Below, one piece after another: positions 24,950-33,201 of a DNA stretch of 64,000 nt. The notes beneath the pieces were generated by a model. It ran no database searches and had not been told where the DNA came from. It saw nothing but the letters and a program-made list of their open reading frames with translations. This DNA is from Streptomyces sp. 840.1. GTDB lineage: Bacteria > Actinomycetota > Actinomycetes > Streptomycetales > Streptomycetaceae. Location: assembly GCF_003751445.1 (NCBI RefSeq), contig NZ_RJUU01000001.1, positions 1,989,001 through 2,053,000 on the forward strand, read 5' to 3'. Within the stretch, counting starts at the first letter, position 1. Every line of letters begins with the position of its first letter. The position numbers were made by a program, and so were the translations under genes.

Positions 24950-25708
24950 ATGACCAAGCGCGGCAAGGCGGCACTGTGTGCGGCGGCGGGCGCGATCGCA
25001 CTCACCATGGCGGCGGCACCGTCGGCATCGGCGATCATCGGGGGGCACGATGCCACCTCGCCGTACCCGTTCATGGTGAGCATCCAGAAGGACGGTCACC
25101 ACTACTGCGGAGCCTCCCTGATCAAACCGGACTGGATCGTGACCGCCGGGCACTGCACCGTGAATGTCAAGCCCGAGCAGCTTTCCGTGCGGGTCGGCGA
25201 CCACGATCGGACGAAGGGCGCCGAAGCCGAGGTCATCAAGGTCATCGCACACCCGGACTTCTCCTACGAGCCGTTCCGCAACGACGTGGCCGTCATGAAG
25301 CTGGACCACCCCGTGGACGCGCAGCCCATCGGGCTGGCAGCGACTTCCGGGCCGGTGGGCACCGGTACTCGGATCCTCGGCTGGGGAATGACCTGCGAGG
25401 ACGGCAGCGAGTGCCCCAACCCCCCGATTCGCCTGCAGGAACTGGACACCGAGCTCGTCGCCGACGACCGGTGCAGCGAGAACTACAGCGCGGACAACGA
25501 GCTGTGCACCGACAGCCCCACCAAGAACGCGCAGGCGTGCATCCTCGACTCCGGCGGGCCGCAGATCAAGGGCCGCCCCGGGCGGTGGGAACTGATCGGA
25601 GCAACCAGCCGCGACGGTGACGCCGATCCGGAGTGTGCCACCGGTCCCGGCATCTACACCGACCTGACGGCCCACCGCGCATGGATCGAGCGGGCCACCG
25701 CGAAGTGA
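24950..25708 (+). CDS. Secreted trypsin-like serine protease (S1 family), altered oxyanion-hole position
   Basis: This 252-residue protein starts with a signal peptide (MTKRGKAALCAAAGAIALTM, then an A-S-A cleavage site) directly followed by IIGGHDAT, so the mature enzyme would begin with IIGG without a long propeptide. The catalytic triad is visible: His in VTAGHC, Asp in RNDVAVMKLD, Ser in CILDSGGP. The usual GDSGGP reads LDSGGP, placing Leu at the oxyanion-hole Gly193 position, and the S1-pocket position 189 is Gln. Six Cys could form three disulphides. AGGAGGACAG stands before the ATG. It may be a protease with unusual specificity or a weakened enzyme. Confidence 0.88.
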   Translation: MTKRGKAALCAAAGAIALTMAAAPSASAIIGGHDATSPYPFMVSIQKDGHHYCGASLIKPDWIVTAGHCTVNVKPEQLSVRVGDHDRTKGAEAEVIKVIAHPDFSYEPFRNDVAVMKLDHPVDAQPIGLAATSGPVGTGTRILGWGMTCEDGSECPNPPIRLQELDTELVADDRCSENYSADNELCTDSPTKNAQACILDSGGPQIKGRPGRWELIGATSRDGDADPECATGPGIYTDLTAHRAWIERATAK

Positions 25709-26099
25709 CCGGCGACGCCTCCGTCCGCCTCGCCGGCCGGTACCTCGTCCCCGCTGCCCGGCGCCGCTTCCCGCCGCCGACCGCCGGTCACGTAAAGCGC
25801 GAGGGCACTGCGTACCGGCTGGTGCCGCCCGCCCCCGGGGGCACGACACTCCGCGGCTGAACCGAGGGCCGGGGCCGGCGCCGGACCGGCGCGTTCCACT
25901 TCTTTCCGGCTCCTGGAAGCCGGCCGAGACCATAGACCGGGAGCGGCCGGAGAACGCGTCGGTGGCCCAGGGCGCTCTCCGGCCGCACGTGCCGCGGAGG
26001 CAGCCCCGTCGGGGTTGTGGTGCGACGGCTGTGCTCGGACGTGCCCGTCGGCCCGACGTCGTCTCTGACCTGCAGGCACGGAACGGCCCCCGCGGGGGC
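25709..26099. other. Intergenic region between convergent genes
   Basis: This is 391 bases between the protease and the first serine hydrolase. It holds the hairpin listed at 25943-25986 and a second short GC-rich hairpin near 26083-26098. No gene is supported. Confidence 0.6.
25943..25986. terminator. Candidate bidirectional terminator
   Basis: An 11-bp GC-rich stem (25943-25953 with 25976-25986) encloses a 22-base loop that can pair further. It lies between the stops of two convergent genes. There is no T tail, as is common in Streptomyces. Confidence 0.5.
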
Positions 26100-27266
26100 T
26101 CAGCGGCACAAGGCGGTGTCCACCGCGCGTTCGAGACTCCTCCGGGCCGCCTCGCCGGTGAGCTGCGTGGTGACCGCGACGCTGGTGGCGCGGCCGTCCT
26201 CGGTGACGCCGCCACGGGTCTCGTACCCCGGAAAACTGCCGCCGTGCCCCCAGGCCAGGCCGCCGCACGGCAGCGGCCGGCTGACGAGTCCCAGACCGTA
26301 GCGGGCACCCGGGCCGAAGGTCGCTTCGGCCGGGACGGTGGAGCGCATCTGGGCAAGCTGGGCCGCAGGCAGGAGGCGGCCGGCCAGGAGTGCGGTGAAG
26401 AAGCGGTTGAGGTCGGAGTTGGTGGAGATCATCTGTCCTGCTGCCCAGCCCCAGGAAGGGTCCATCTCCGTGATGTCGCGCAGGGGCGTCCGCGCCGACT
26501 CCTGGTAGTAGCCGTGCGGGTGGGGCTCTCGGATGCTCGCGTCACCGGGAGCGGGGAAGTAGGTGTGGCGCAGCCCGATGCGCTTGATGATGCGCCGGTC
26601 GATCTCGTCGGCGAGAGGGCGGCCGGTGACCTTCTGGACGATCAGGCCCGCGAGCACGTAGTTGGTGTTGCTGTACTTCCAGCTCCTCCCGGGGGCGAAC
26701 TCGGCCGGGTGACGGAGAGCTTTGGCGAGCAGTTCACGAGGGTCGTAGTACCGGACGTCGTCCCCCAGGTCGTCGGTGTAGTCGGGTAGTCCGCTGGTGT
26801 GCTGGAGGAGCCGGCGGACGCTGATGCGCCGTCCGTCGATGCCCTCTCCGCGGACGAGGCCGGGCAGGTAGGTGTCGACGGTGGCGTCCAGGTCCACTCT
26901 CCGCTCCGCGACGAGCTGGAGAACGACGACCGAGACGAAGGTCTTGGTGTTGCTGCCGATCCGCACCTGCCCGTCGACGGGTACCGGCGCGCCTGTGGCC
27001 AGGTCACCGACCCCTGCGGTGTAGGTCCGGTCGCGGCCGCCGGGACCCTTGACGCTCGCCAGCGCGGCGGGCGTCCCACCGTCGCGCACCAGCGCGTTCA
27101 GGCTCTGCTGGACGGCATCCGGCCCGGCGGCCGAGGCGACGGGCGGGACCGGGCCGCCCAGTGTCATGAGACCGATGGTCACCGCGACCGCGGCGGGCAG
27201 GGCCTGTCGCCGCGTGCCGTGCCGCCGGCCCGCCGAGCTGGATACTCGCCGCTTCTGTCCACGCAT
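26100..27266 (-). CDS. Secreted serine hydrolase, beta-lactamase/D-Ala-D-Ala carboxypeptidase fold
   Basis: This 388-residue class C-like hydrolase has a long basic N-region and a hydrophobic signal segment (ALPAAVAVTIGLMTLGG) with possible cleavage at ASA. The nucleophile motif SxxK is SNTK in RIGSNTKTF, YxN is YSNTNY, and the third motif is WGHGGSFPGYE. LLQHTSGLPDY is the usual loop before YxN. It acts outside the membrane, on peptidoglycan or a small amide or ester. AGGAG precedes the ATG at 27266. It lies 53 bases downstream of a close paralogue (27320-28495), the product of a tandem duplication. Confidence 0.88.
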   Translation of the reverse strand: MRGQKRRVSSSAGRRHGTRRQALPAAVAVTIGLMTLGGPVPPVASAAGPDAVQQSLNALVRDGGTPAALASVKGPGGRDRTYTAGVGDLATGAPVPVDGQVRIGSNTKTFVSVVVLQLVAERRVDLDATVDTYLPGLVRGEGIDGRRISVRRLLQHTSGLPDYTDDLGDDVRYYDPRELLAKALRHPAEFAPGRSWKYSNTNYVLAGLIVQKVTGRPLADEIDRRIIKRIGLRHTYFPAPGDASIREPHPHGYYQESARTPLRDITEMDPSWGWAAGQMISTNSDLNRFFTALLAGRLLPAAQLAQMRSTVPAEATFGPGARYGLGLVSRPLPCGGLAWGHGGSFPGYETRGGVTEDGRATSVAVTTQLTGEAARRSLERAVDTALCR

Positions 27267-27319
27267 GAATGACTCCTGAGTAATCGTCGGATCGTCGTTC
27301 GGGTTGCCGGTTGCGTGGT

Positions 27320-28495
27320 TCAGCCGCACAGGGCCCTGTCCACGGCCTCGTTCACGTGCCGTGCGGCCGCCTCGTCCGCCGGGATGCTGGTGACCGCGAC
27401 GTTGGCAGCGCGGCCGTCGTCCGTGACGCCGCCCCGGGTCTCGTATCCCGCGATGTCACCGCCGTGGCCCCAGTAGACGCCGCCGCACGACAGTGGCCTG
27501 CTCGTGAGTCCCAGCCCGTAGCGGAGGCCGGAGGTCCCGGCGGGGACGGTCGTGCGCATCTCGGCGAGCTGGGCCGCCGGGAGGAGGCGGCCGGCAAGGA
27601 GCGCGGTGAAGAAGCGGTTGAGGTCGGAGTTGGTGGAGATCAACTGGCCTGCGGCCCAGCCTGCGGAGGGGTCCATCTCCGTGAAGTCGCGCAGCGGTCC
27701 GTCCGCCGGGCTGCGGTGGTAGCCCCGAGGGTGCGGCTCTCGGACGGTCATCTCGCCGGGGGCGGGGAAGTACGTGTGGCGCAGCCCGATGCGCTTGACG
27801 ATGCGCCGGTCCATCTCCTCGGCGAGAGGGCGGCCGGTGACCTTCTGGACGATCAGGCCGGCCAGGACGTAGTTGGTGTTGCTGTACCCCCAGGTCTCCC
27901 CCGGAGCCGCGTCGGCCTGCTGCCCGAGCGCGAGGTCAAGCAGCTCGCGGGGCTCGAAGTACCGGTTCCTGATCTCGCCGTCGTCGAGGTGGACGCCGTA
28001 ATCGGGGAGTCCGCTGGTGTGCTGGAGGAGCTGGCGGACCGTGATGCGGCGCCCGTCGATACCCTCCTCGCGGACGAGGCCGGGCAGGTAGGTGTCCACG
28101 AAGGCTTCGAGGTCGATCTTTCCCTCGCCGACGAGCTGCAGCACCACAACCGCCGTGAACGTCTTGGTGTTACTGCCGATCCGCACCTGGCCGTCCCGGG
28201 GCACCTTCGAGCCGGTGGTCAGGTCGCCGACTCCCGCGGTGTAGGTGCGGGCGCGGCCGTTCCGGTCCCTCACGCCGGCCAGCGCGGCGGGCATCCCGTC
28301 ATCGCGCACCAGGGTGTTCAGGGCCCGCTGCACGGCGTCCGGCCTGGCGGCAGCATCGGCGGAAGCGGCGGGCGGGGCGAGGGCGCCCAGGGTCATGGCG
28401 CCGATGACCACCGCGGCAGCGGCCGACACGGCTCGTCGCCGCCGACCGCCCTGCCCGGTCGAGGAACGAAGGCTCTGTCTTGTCCGAGCACGCAT
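27320..28495 (-). CDS. Secreted serine hydrolase, paralogue of the downstream gene
   Basis: This 391-residue protein has the same layout as its neighbour: Arg-rich N-region, hydrophobic signal segment ending near ASA, SNTK, LLQHTSGLPDY, YSNTNY and WGHGGDIAGYE. Long stretches are identical between the two, for example GLRHTYFPAPG and TNSDLNRFFTALLAGRLLPA, while the region after LLQHTSGLPDY differs most. AGGAG lies 7 bases before the ATG at 28495. The genes form an operon. The upstream kinase/regulator pair is divergent and may control them. Confidence 0.88.
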   Translation of the reverse strand: MRARTRQSLRSSTGQGGRRRRAVSAAAAVVIGAMTLGALAPPAASADAAARPDAVQRALNTLVRDDGMPAALAGVRDRNGRARTYTAGVGDLTTGSKVPRDGQVRIGSNTKTFTAVVVLQLVGEGKIDLEAFVDTYLPGLVREEGIDGRRITVRQLLQHTSGLPDYGVHLDDGEIRNRYFEPRELLDLALGQQADAAPGETWGYSNTNYVLAGLIVQKVTGRPLAEEMDRRIVKRIGLRHTYFPAPGEMTVREPHPRGYHRSPADGPLRDFTEMDPSAGWAAGQLISTNSDLNRFFTALLAGRLLPAAQLAEMRTTVPAGTSGLRYGLGLTSRPLSCGGVYWGHGGDIAGYETRGGVTDDGRAANVAVTSIPADEAAARHVNEAVDRALCG

Positions 28496-28635
28496 GAGTC
28501 AACTCCTGGGAGATCGTTTCGCCGAGGCACGATCGTTGCTTCCAGGGCCCCCTGACCACATCGCGGGAAAGCGGGAGAAGTCGCTCCCCCGATCGGGGGA
28601 GGCCGCGTGTGGGCCGCCCGGCGATACTGACGATC

Positions 28636-29877
28636 ATGAACAGGGGAATTCGGCTGCTGCTGCGCGGCTCCACGTACTCAGGTGTGCTGTTCGCCTATTG
28701 CGGCGCGTTGGCGAGCCTTCCGCTACTGCCTTTCGCCCTGTTGCCGGCGCTGTCGTGGCGATCCGCCCCCGAGAGCGTGCAGATCGTCGTGGTGCTGCTG
28801 GTCTGGGCGGCGCTGGTCGGCGTGGTCGGACTGGCGCGTCCCGTACGGCGAGCCCTGGTCGTGTCCGCCCGCCGGCTGCTACGGGTGCCGCTGCCGAACC
28901 CGGCGGCCGGTCGCCGGACCTCCGGTCCGCTCGGCCTCGACCGCTGGCGGACCCCGCTCTGGCTTGTGCTGCACGCGGCCGTCGGGTGGACGGGGGCACT
29001 GGCGAGCGGGGTGCTGTTCATCATGGGCCTCTCCCTGCCCATGAACTGGCTCGGCGGCGAGGTGCGGGCGAGCCTGTTCGGCACGTCGGTCCGGGTGTCG
29101 GGCGGGTGGAGCTGGGTGGCGGCTGCCGCGTGCGTCCTGCTGGCGGCAGCCGTCTGCGTACTGGTCACGAAAACCCTGCGGTGGTCGGCGCCACGGTTGC
29201 TGGGGCCGTCGGCGGCCGAACGGCTGGCGCTGGCTGCCGAGCGAGAGCTGCTGCTGGCCGAACGCAACCGGATCGCCCACGAGTTGCACGACTCGATCGG
29301 GCACACGCTGACGGCGGCCACCATCCAGGCGGCGGTGGCCGGCGAGGTGCTCTCCACCGACCCGGCTGCGGCGCGGGCCGCCATGCGCAGCATCGAGGAC
29401 TCGACGAGGGCCGCGTTGGAAGACCTGGACTACGCGCTCGGAGTGCTGCGCGAGGAACAGTCGGGAACGGCACCGACCCGGACCCTGACCGACCTCCCCG
29501 AGCTACTGGAACGCCTGCGGCACACGGGGGCAGTGGTGGAACCGAAGCTGTCGGGCGACCTGGCGCGGGTACAGGGGACGCTCTCCCGGGCGGCCTACAG
29601 GATCCTCCAGGAGGGGCTGACGAACGCGCTGCGCCACGGGGCGGGCGGCCCCATCGAGGTCCGGGTGGCGGCCGGACCGGACGGACTGGACCTCGCGGTG
29701 GTCAACCGGACCGGAGCGCGGACGGGGCCGAACCCGGGATCCTTCCCGACGTCCGGCCACGGGCTGCCCGGACTGGCCGAGCGCGTCCGGCTGCTGCACG
29801 GTGAGTTCGGGTCCGGCCCGGACGGGACGGGGCACTGGCGGCTGACCGTCCGGCTGCCGGTACGGGCGTCGGCGTGA
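28636..29877 (+). CDS. DesK/NarL-type sensor histidine kinase
   Basis: This 413-residue kinase has an N-terminal region with about four membrane helices in two pairs (about residues 12-70 and 112-180) and a HisKA_3 domain with IAHELHDSIGHTLTAATIQA near residues 212-231. The ATPase domain has ILQEGLTNALRHG and GHGLPGLAERV. The ATG at 28636 lies 7 bases after GATACT, so translation may be leaderless; an in-frame GTG at 28609 is the alternative. The stop overlaps the regulator's GTG as GTGA. It is divergent from the serine-hydrolase pair over 140 bases. Confidence 0.88.
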   Translation: MNRGIRLLLRGSTYSGVLFAYCGALASLPLLPFALLPALSWRSAPESVQIVVVLLVWAALVGVVGLARPVRRALVVSARRLLRVPLPNPAAGRRTSGPLGLDRWRTPLWLVLHAAVGWTGALASGVLFIMGLSLPMNWLGGEVRASLFGTSVRVSGGWSWVAAAACVLLAAAVCVLVTKTLRWSAPRLLGPSAAERLALAAERELLLAERNRIAHELHDSIGHTLTAATIQAAVAGEVLSTDPAAARAAMRSIEDSTRAALEDLDYALGVLREEQSGTAPTRTLTDLPELLERLRHTGAVVEPKLSGDLARVQGTLSRAAYRILQEGLTNALRHGAGGPIEVRVAAGPDGLDLAVVNRTGARTGPNPGSFPTSGHGLPGLAERVRLLHGEFGSGPDGTGHWRLTVRLPVRASA

Positions 29878-30581
29878 GTGGATCCGACGCCGACGTGGAC
29901 ATGGCCCTCCCCGCAGGAGCCGGCCCCGCCGTCACCCTCCTGGTCGCGGACGACGACGAGGTGACCCGCAGCGGTCTGAGCATGCTGCTCGCCGCGCAGC
30001 CGGGGATCTCGGTGCTCGGCCAGGCCGCCGACGGCCTTGAGGCGGTCGACCGTGCGCTGAGCCTGCGGCCGGACGTGGTCCTGATGGACGTGCGCATGCC
30101 ACGTTGCAACGGGATCGACGCCACACGCCAACTGCTGGCCGAAGCGGCCGACCCGCCGAAGGTCGTGGTGATCACCACCTTCGAGAACGACGGCTACGTC
30201 ACCGCCGCCCTCAGCGCCGGCGCCAGCGGCTTCGTCCTCAAACGAGTCCCGGTCCGCCGGATCGCCGAGGCGGTCCGAGTGGTGGCGGCCGGCGAAGCGG
30301 TTCTCTTTCCGGCCGCACTGGGCCGCATGGTCGCCGCCCGCCCGCTGGGCTCCGCCAAGGCCCTGCCGCAAGCCGCCCTGACCGGCCGGGAGGAGGAGGT
30401 ACTGCGCCTGATGGCCACCGGGCTCTCCAACCCGGAGATCGCAGAGTTCCTCACGGTGAGCCTGGAGACGATCAAGACCCACGTCGGGAACGTGCTGACC
30501 AAGCTCGGCGCGCAGAACCGGACCCATGCGGTGGTTATCGCCTACGAGTCCGGCCTGGTGGTCCCGGGCTTCGCCGGCTGA
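29874..30581 (+). CDS. LuxR/NarL-family response regulator
   Basis: This 235-residue protein has a short extra N terminus, a receiver domain (VADDDEVTRSG, Asp in VVLMDVRMPRCNG, ITTF, Lys in FVLKRVP) and a LuxR helix-turn-helix (LTGREEEVLRLMATG, LETIKTHVGNVLTKL). It is coupled to the upstream kinase by a 4-base overlap and forms the second complete pair on the plus strand. Confidence 0.92.
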   Translation: MSGSDADVDMALPAGAGPAVTLLVADDDEVTRSGLSMLLAAQPGISVLGQAADGLEAVDRALSLRPDVVLMDVRMPRCNGIDATRQLLAEAADPPKVVVITTFENDGYVTAALSAGASGFVLKRVPVRRIAEAVRVVAAGEAVLFPAALGRMVAARPLGSAKALPQAALTGREEEVLRLMATGLSNPEIAEFLTVSLETIKTHVGNVLTKLGAQNRTHAVVIAYESGLVVPGFAG

Positions 30582-31084
30582 CCGGCTCCGCTCCTCTTCA
30601 CGGTCGCCCGCACGGAACTCCGCTCTCAGTCCCGGTCTCGTTCGGCCCTGTCCGTCTCCCCGGCTCCCCGCGACGGAGCCTCGGAGAACCGGCCCGTACC
30701 TGGGACGGGACAGGCCGCCACGCCTGAGACATATCGACGTGCGCACCGCGTTTCCGCACGCTCCGGATGAGCCGATGTCACAAGCCGGGGCGCTGACTCG
30801 TCCCAGGTGCGGGTGTCCTCGATCAGGGAGTTGATGATGAACGTCGCACTGTGGATCACGTGGCGAGAGAGTCACGATCATCAGCGGCCTGATCCGCCCC
30901 GTTCCGGCCGCCTTCGCCGCCCAGTGCCGCTTCGGCTGGCGTACTTCAGCGGCTGACCACCGGGGCGTCGGTCGTGGCCGTGGCCGTGGCCGTGGCCGTG
31001 GTCGGCGTGAGGGGGATGCGGGTGAGGTCGGTTCCCGCGTAAAAGACCGTCAATTCGTGCTGTTCCTAAAGAAAGATCACTGGC
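30582..31084. other. 503-base gap with a hexanucleotide repeat and a possible gene remnant
   Basis: No intact gene is supported. Four head-to-tail copies of the hexamer CGTGGC-type unit lie at about 30973-30999, and they give antisense frames a spurious His-Gly run. At 30838 a short frame begins MNVALWI, which recalls the start of DoxX-family membrane proteins, but it breaks at once and the rest is not recognisable. This may be a decayed gene; the evidence is weak. Confidence 0.4.
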
Positions 31085-31423
31085 ATGGAGACTCTTCGGT
31101 ACGTGTTCCTCGTGTTCCATCTCTTCGGGTTCGCCGCGCTTCTGGGCGGCATCTTCTACCAGCTGCGCGGAAAGGACCTGGTGACTGGCGGTTACATGGT
31201 GACCAGCGCGGTCGTCCAGCTGGTCACAGGTGCAGGACTCATATGGACCCGCTCGTCGCTGGACCTGCCGGTGATCGACGCGAAGATGGGGGTGAAGCTC
31301 GCCCTCGACGCCTTGGTGGCCGTGGCCGCGCTGATGGGCATGCGCGACAAGAAGCCCTGGGCCTTCTACTCCGTGGGGACGTTCACGGCGGCCGCGGTCG
31401 TCGTGGCCGTCGCGTGGACGTAG
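31085..31423 (+). CDS. Small integral membrane protein
   Basis: This 112-residue protein has about four hydrophobic helices (roughly residues 5-25, 36-54, 68-85 and 92-110) with few charged residues. The N terminus METLRYVFLVFHLFGFAALLGG resembles small actinobacterial membrane proteins of unknown function. It stands alone and is followed 50 bases later by a strong terminator. I cannot assign a role. Confidence 0.65.
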   Translation: METLRYVFLVFHLFGFAALLGGIFYQLRGKDLVTGGYMVTSAVVQLVTGAGLIWTRSSLDLPVIDAKMGVKLALDALVAVAALMGMRDKKPWAFYSVGTFTAAAVVVAVAWT

Positions 31424-31472
31424 GCCCCCGTCACGCTCGGGTCTCCGCCACCGCGCCCGCCGGGTGATACGT

Positions 31473-31506
31473 CGAAGGGCCCCGCAGGTCGCTGCGGGGC
31501 CCTTCG
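31473..31506. terminator. Strong intrinsic terminator
   Basis: A perfect 15-bp stem (31473-31487 with 31492-31506) with a GTCG loop lies between convergent genes. It shares the CGAAGG(C/G)CCCCGCAG arm style of the terminator after tRNA-Ser. Confidence 0.85.
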
Positions 31507-31521
31507 GCTTCGGCGGGCCCG

Positions 31522-31563
31522 GTCGATGGATTCGGGTCGATGGATTCGGGTCGATGGACTCGG
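31522..31563 (+). repeat. Three 14-bp tandem repeats
   Basis: The unit GTCGATGGATTCGG occurs three times head to tail, with one change (ATT to ACT) in the third, then a partial fourth. It lies between the terminator and the stop of the next gene and is not coding. Confidence 0.9.
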
Positions 31564-31592
31564 GTCGACGCCTGCCACCCTCGCCCGGGGCG

Positions 31593-32150
31593 TCACGCCT
31601 TGCGGGCACGCCCCAGGCGGAGGGCGGAGACGAGGAAGAAGACGCCGCCGAGGAAGGCGTAGCCGGCCAGGTTGTTCAGGGAGGCGCCGTCCTTGCCCGC
31701 CTGGGCGATGAACGAGGCGCCGGCGAGCGTGGAGATGGCCCCGCTGGCCATCATCGCCCACTGGCCGCCGAGTTGACGCCGCAGGGCGCCCACGACGAGC
31801 TGGACGATGCCCGCGGTGACGGCCCAGGCGCCCCAGACCCGCAGGACGGCGGGGATCCCGGAGGTGGCGGCGGCAGCGAGGCCGATGCCGGTGAGGGCGC
31901 TGAGCGTGATGTTCACGTACAGGCCGCGCACCGGCTGATCGTTCACCCGGGCCGACCTGATGTCGGCGATCGCGCAGGCCACGTCGAACAGGGGGTAGAC
32001 CACCAGCAGTACGACGGTGAGCGGGCCCAGTTCGCCGGCCGTCACGAACAGCAGGGCCGCCCATACCGCGGCGAACGCGAAGCGCAGGAAGTACAGCTTG
32101 CGCAGGGCAGCGGGAACGCTGGTGGGAGCGGTACCGACGAGGGTGTCCAC
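31593..32150 (-). CDS. HdeD/DUF308-like membrane protein
   Basis: This 185-residue protein has about six hydrophobic helices arranged as pairs, with short Gly-rich turns, as in HdeD-type proteins of unknown or acid-stress function. I chose the GTG at 32150 because AAAGGA stands 6 bases upstream; the frame runs on to 32258 across the operator region, which is unlikely to be translated. It is divergent from a TetR gene, and a perfect inverted repeat lies between them, so it is probably the TetR target. Confidence 0.6.
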   Translation of the reverse strand: MDTLVGTAPTSVPAALRKLYFLRFAFAAVWAALLFVTAGELGPLTVVLLVVYPLFDVACAIADIRSARVNDQPVRGLYVNITLSALTGIGLAAAATSGIPAVLRVWGAWAVTAGIVQLVVGALRRQLGGQWAMMASGAISTLAGASFIAQAGKDGASLNNLAGYAFLGGVFFLVSALRLGRARKA

Positions 32151-32218
32151 GGTGGTTCCTTTCACGGAAACGAGCTGGTCCCGGATCTCGGAACGGATTG
32201 GTCCCGGCCGGCCGAGCA

Positions 32219-32294
32219 GCGAGGGAGAACGTTCGGTCTCTTTAGATAGTCGGGGCACGGCCCTTCACTGTCAAGACCGAACGTTCTCCCTCGC
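32219..32294. promoter_or_regulatory. Perfect 21-bp inverted repeat, TetR operator pair
   Basis: The arms at 32219-32239 and 32274-32294 are exact reverse complements separated by 34 bases. Each arm itself contains the palindrome GAACGTTC with AGAACGTTCGGTCT around it, so this is better seen as two operator sites facing each other over the divergent promoters than as one hairpin. The TetR protein encoded at 32316 is the obvious ligand. Confidence 0.8.
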
Positions 32295-32315
32295 GAGTGG
32301 GGGTAACCTGGCCGC

Positions 32316-32900
32316 ATGAGTGAGGGCAAGGGCGGGGGCGGCACGTCGGCGGCGCGGGCGCGGCTGCTCGACACGGCGACCAGAATCTTCTACGCGGAGG
32401 GCATCCACTCCGTCGGCGTCGACCGGATCATCGCGGAGGCGCAGGTCACCCGCGCCACGCTGTACCGGCACTTCACCGGCAAGGAGGAACTCGTCCTCGC
32501 CTATCTCGACCAGGCCGACCGGGGAATCCGGGCGGGGACCGAGAGCGCGCGGACGGGCCCGGAGTCGGCGGCCGACGCGGTCCGGGCGGTCTGCCGGTTC
32601 ATCACCGGAGGCATCCAGAGCCCCGGCTTTCGCGGCTGCGCCTTCCTCAACGCGGTGGCCGAATACCCCGACCCGGCCCACCCCATCCACCAGGCCGTCC
32701 TGGCCCACCGCCAGTGGTTCCTGGACACGGTCACCGAGATGCTGGCGCAGGTCGGCGACGAGCCCGCCGACGAGGCCGGCCGGCACCTCGTCATGCTCCG
32801 CGACGGTGCCATGGCCGCCGGCTGCCTCTTCGACCCGAAGCTGATCGCCGAGACCTTCCTCCTGGGCGTCGAAGGAATCCTGCGCTCACGCGGCGCCTGA
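32316..32900 (+). CDS. TetR-family transcriptional repressor
   Basis: This 194-residue repressor has an N-terminal helix-turn-helix, LLDTATRIFYAEGIHSVGVD and VTRATLYRHFTGKEELVLAY, and a ligand-binding half of about 130 residues with CRFITGGIQSPGFRGCAFLNA, a pattern common among TetR_C_33-like members. It lies divergently from the HdeD-like gene across paired operator sites, one of which ends 22 bases before its own ATG, so it likely represses both genes. Confidence 0.93.
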   Translation: MSEGKGGGGTSAARARLLDTATRIFYAEGIHSVGVDRIIAEAQVTRATLYRHFTGKEELVLAYLDQADRGIRAGTESARTGPESAADAVRAVCRFITGGIQSPGFRGCAFLNAVAEYPDPAHPIHQAVLAHRQWFLDTVTEMLAQVGDEPADEAGRHLVMLRDGAMAAGCLFDPKLIAETFLLGVEGILRSRGA

Positions 32901-32909
32901 GCGGCTTCG

Positions 32910-33183
32910 ACCCGGCGTACAGCAGCGCACAGTACGTCTTCTGCCTGCTGCACCACAGGGACAAGGGGACGCTCGATCCGCTCGATCTCGGCCATGGACC
33001 TTCTACGTGCTGCCCACCCGGGTCCTGGACGCACACTGCCCGGTCCAGAAGACCATCAGGCTGTCCGGCCTGGAGCGTCTCGGCCCGCTGAGGACGGATT
33101 TCGCGGGGCTGCCGAGGGCGGTGTCGGTGTGCGCCGAAGGCCCAACGGCAGCCCTGGTCCGGCGGCCGCCGCGTGCCGGATGA
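32910..33183 (+). pseudogene. Frameshifted remnant of a conserved hypothetical gene
   Basis: Two plus-strand frames carry protein-like sequence that joins across a shift near 33000. The first frame reads AQYVFCLLHHRDKGTLDPLD and the next reads WTFYVLPTRVLDAHCPVQKT, continuing to IRLSGLERL and then a stop at 33181-33183. Together they read like the C-terminal part of a soluble protein, with no start codon or ribosome site. I cannot name the family. The alternative is chance coding potential in high-GC DNA. Confidence 0.35.
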
Positions 33184-33201
33184 TGGGAGGAGCGGACGGA
33201 C

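Noticed and set aside
24647..26356. 569-codon open frame on the minus strand across the protease gene
   Set aside because: It is a GC-driven shadow antisense to the protease, rich in Arg/Pro/Gly, with no family motif and no ribosome site.
31522..31563. Short CRISPR-like array
   Set aside because: The units are head to tail with no spacers and there are no cas genes. No CRISPR array is visible anywhere in the window.
30881..31609. 242-codon minus-strand frame with His-Gly repeats
   Set aside because: The His-Gly run is produced by the hexanucleotide repeat read antisense, and the frame lies opposite the small membrane-protein gene.
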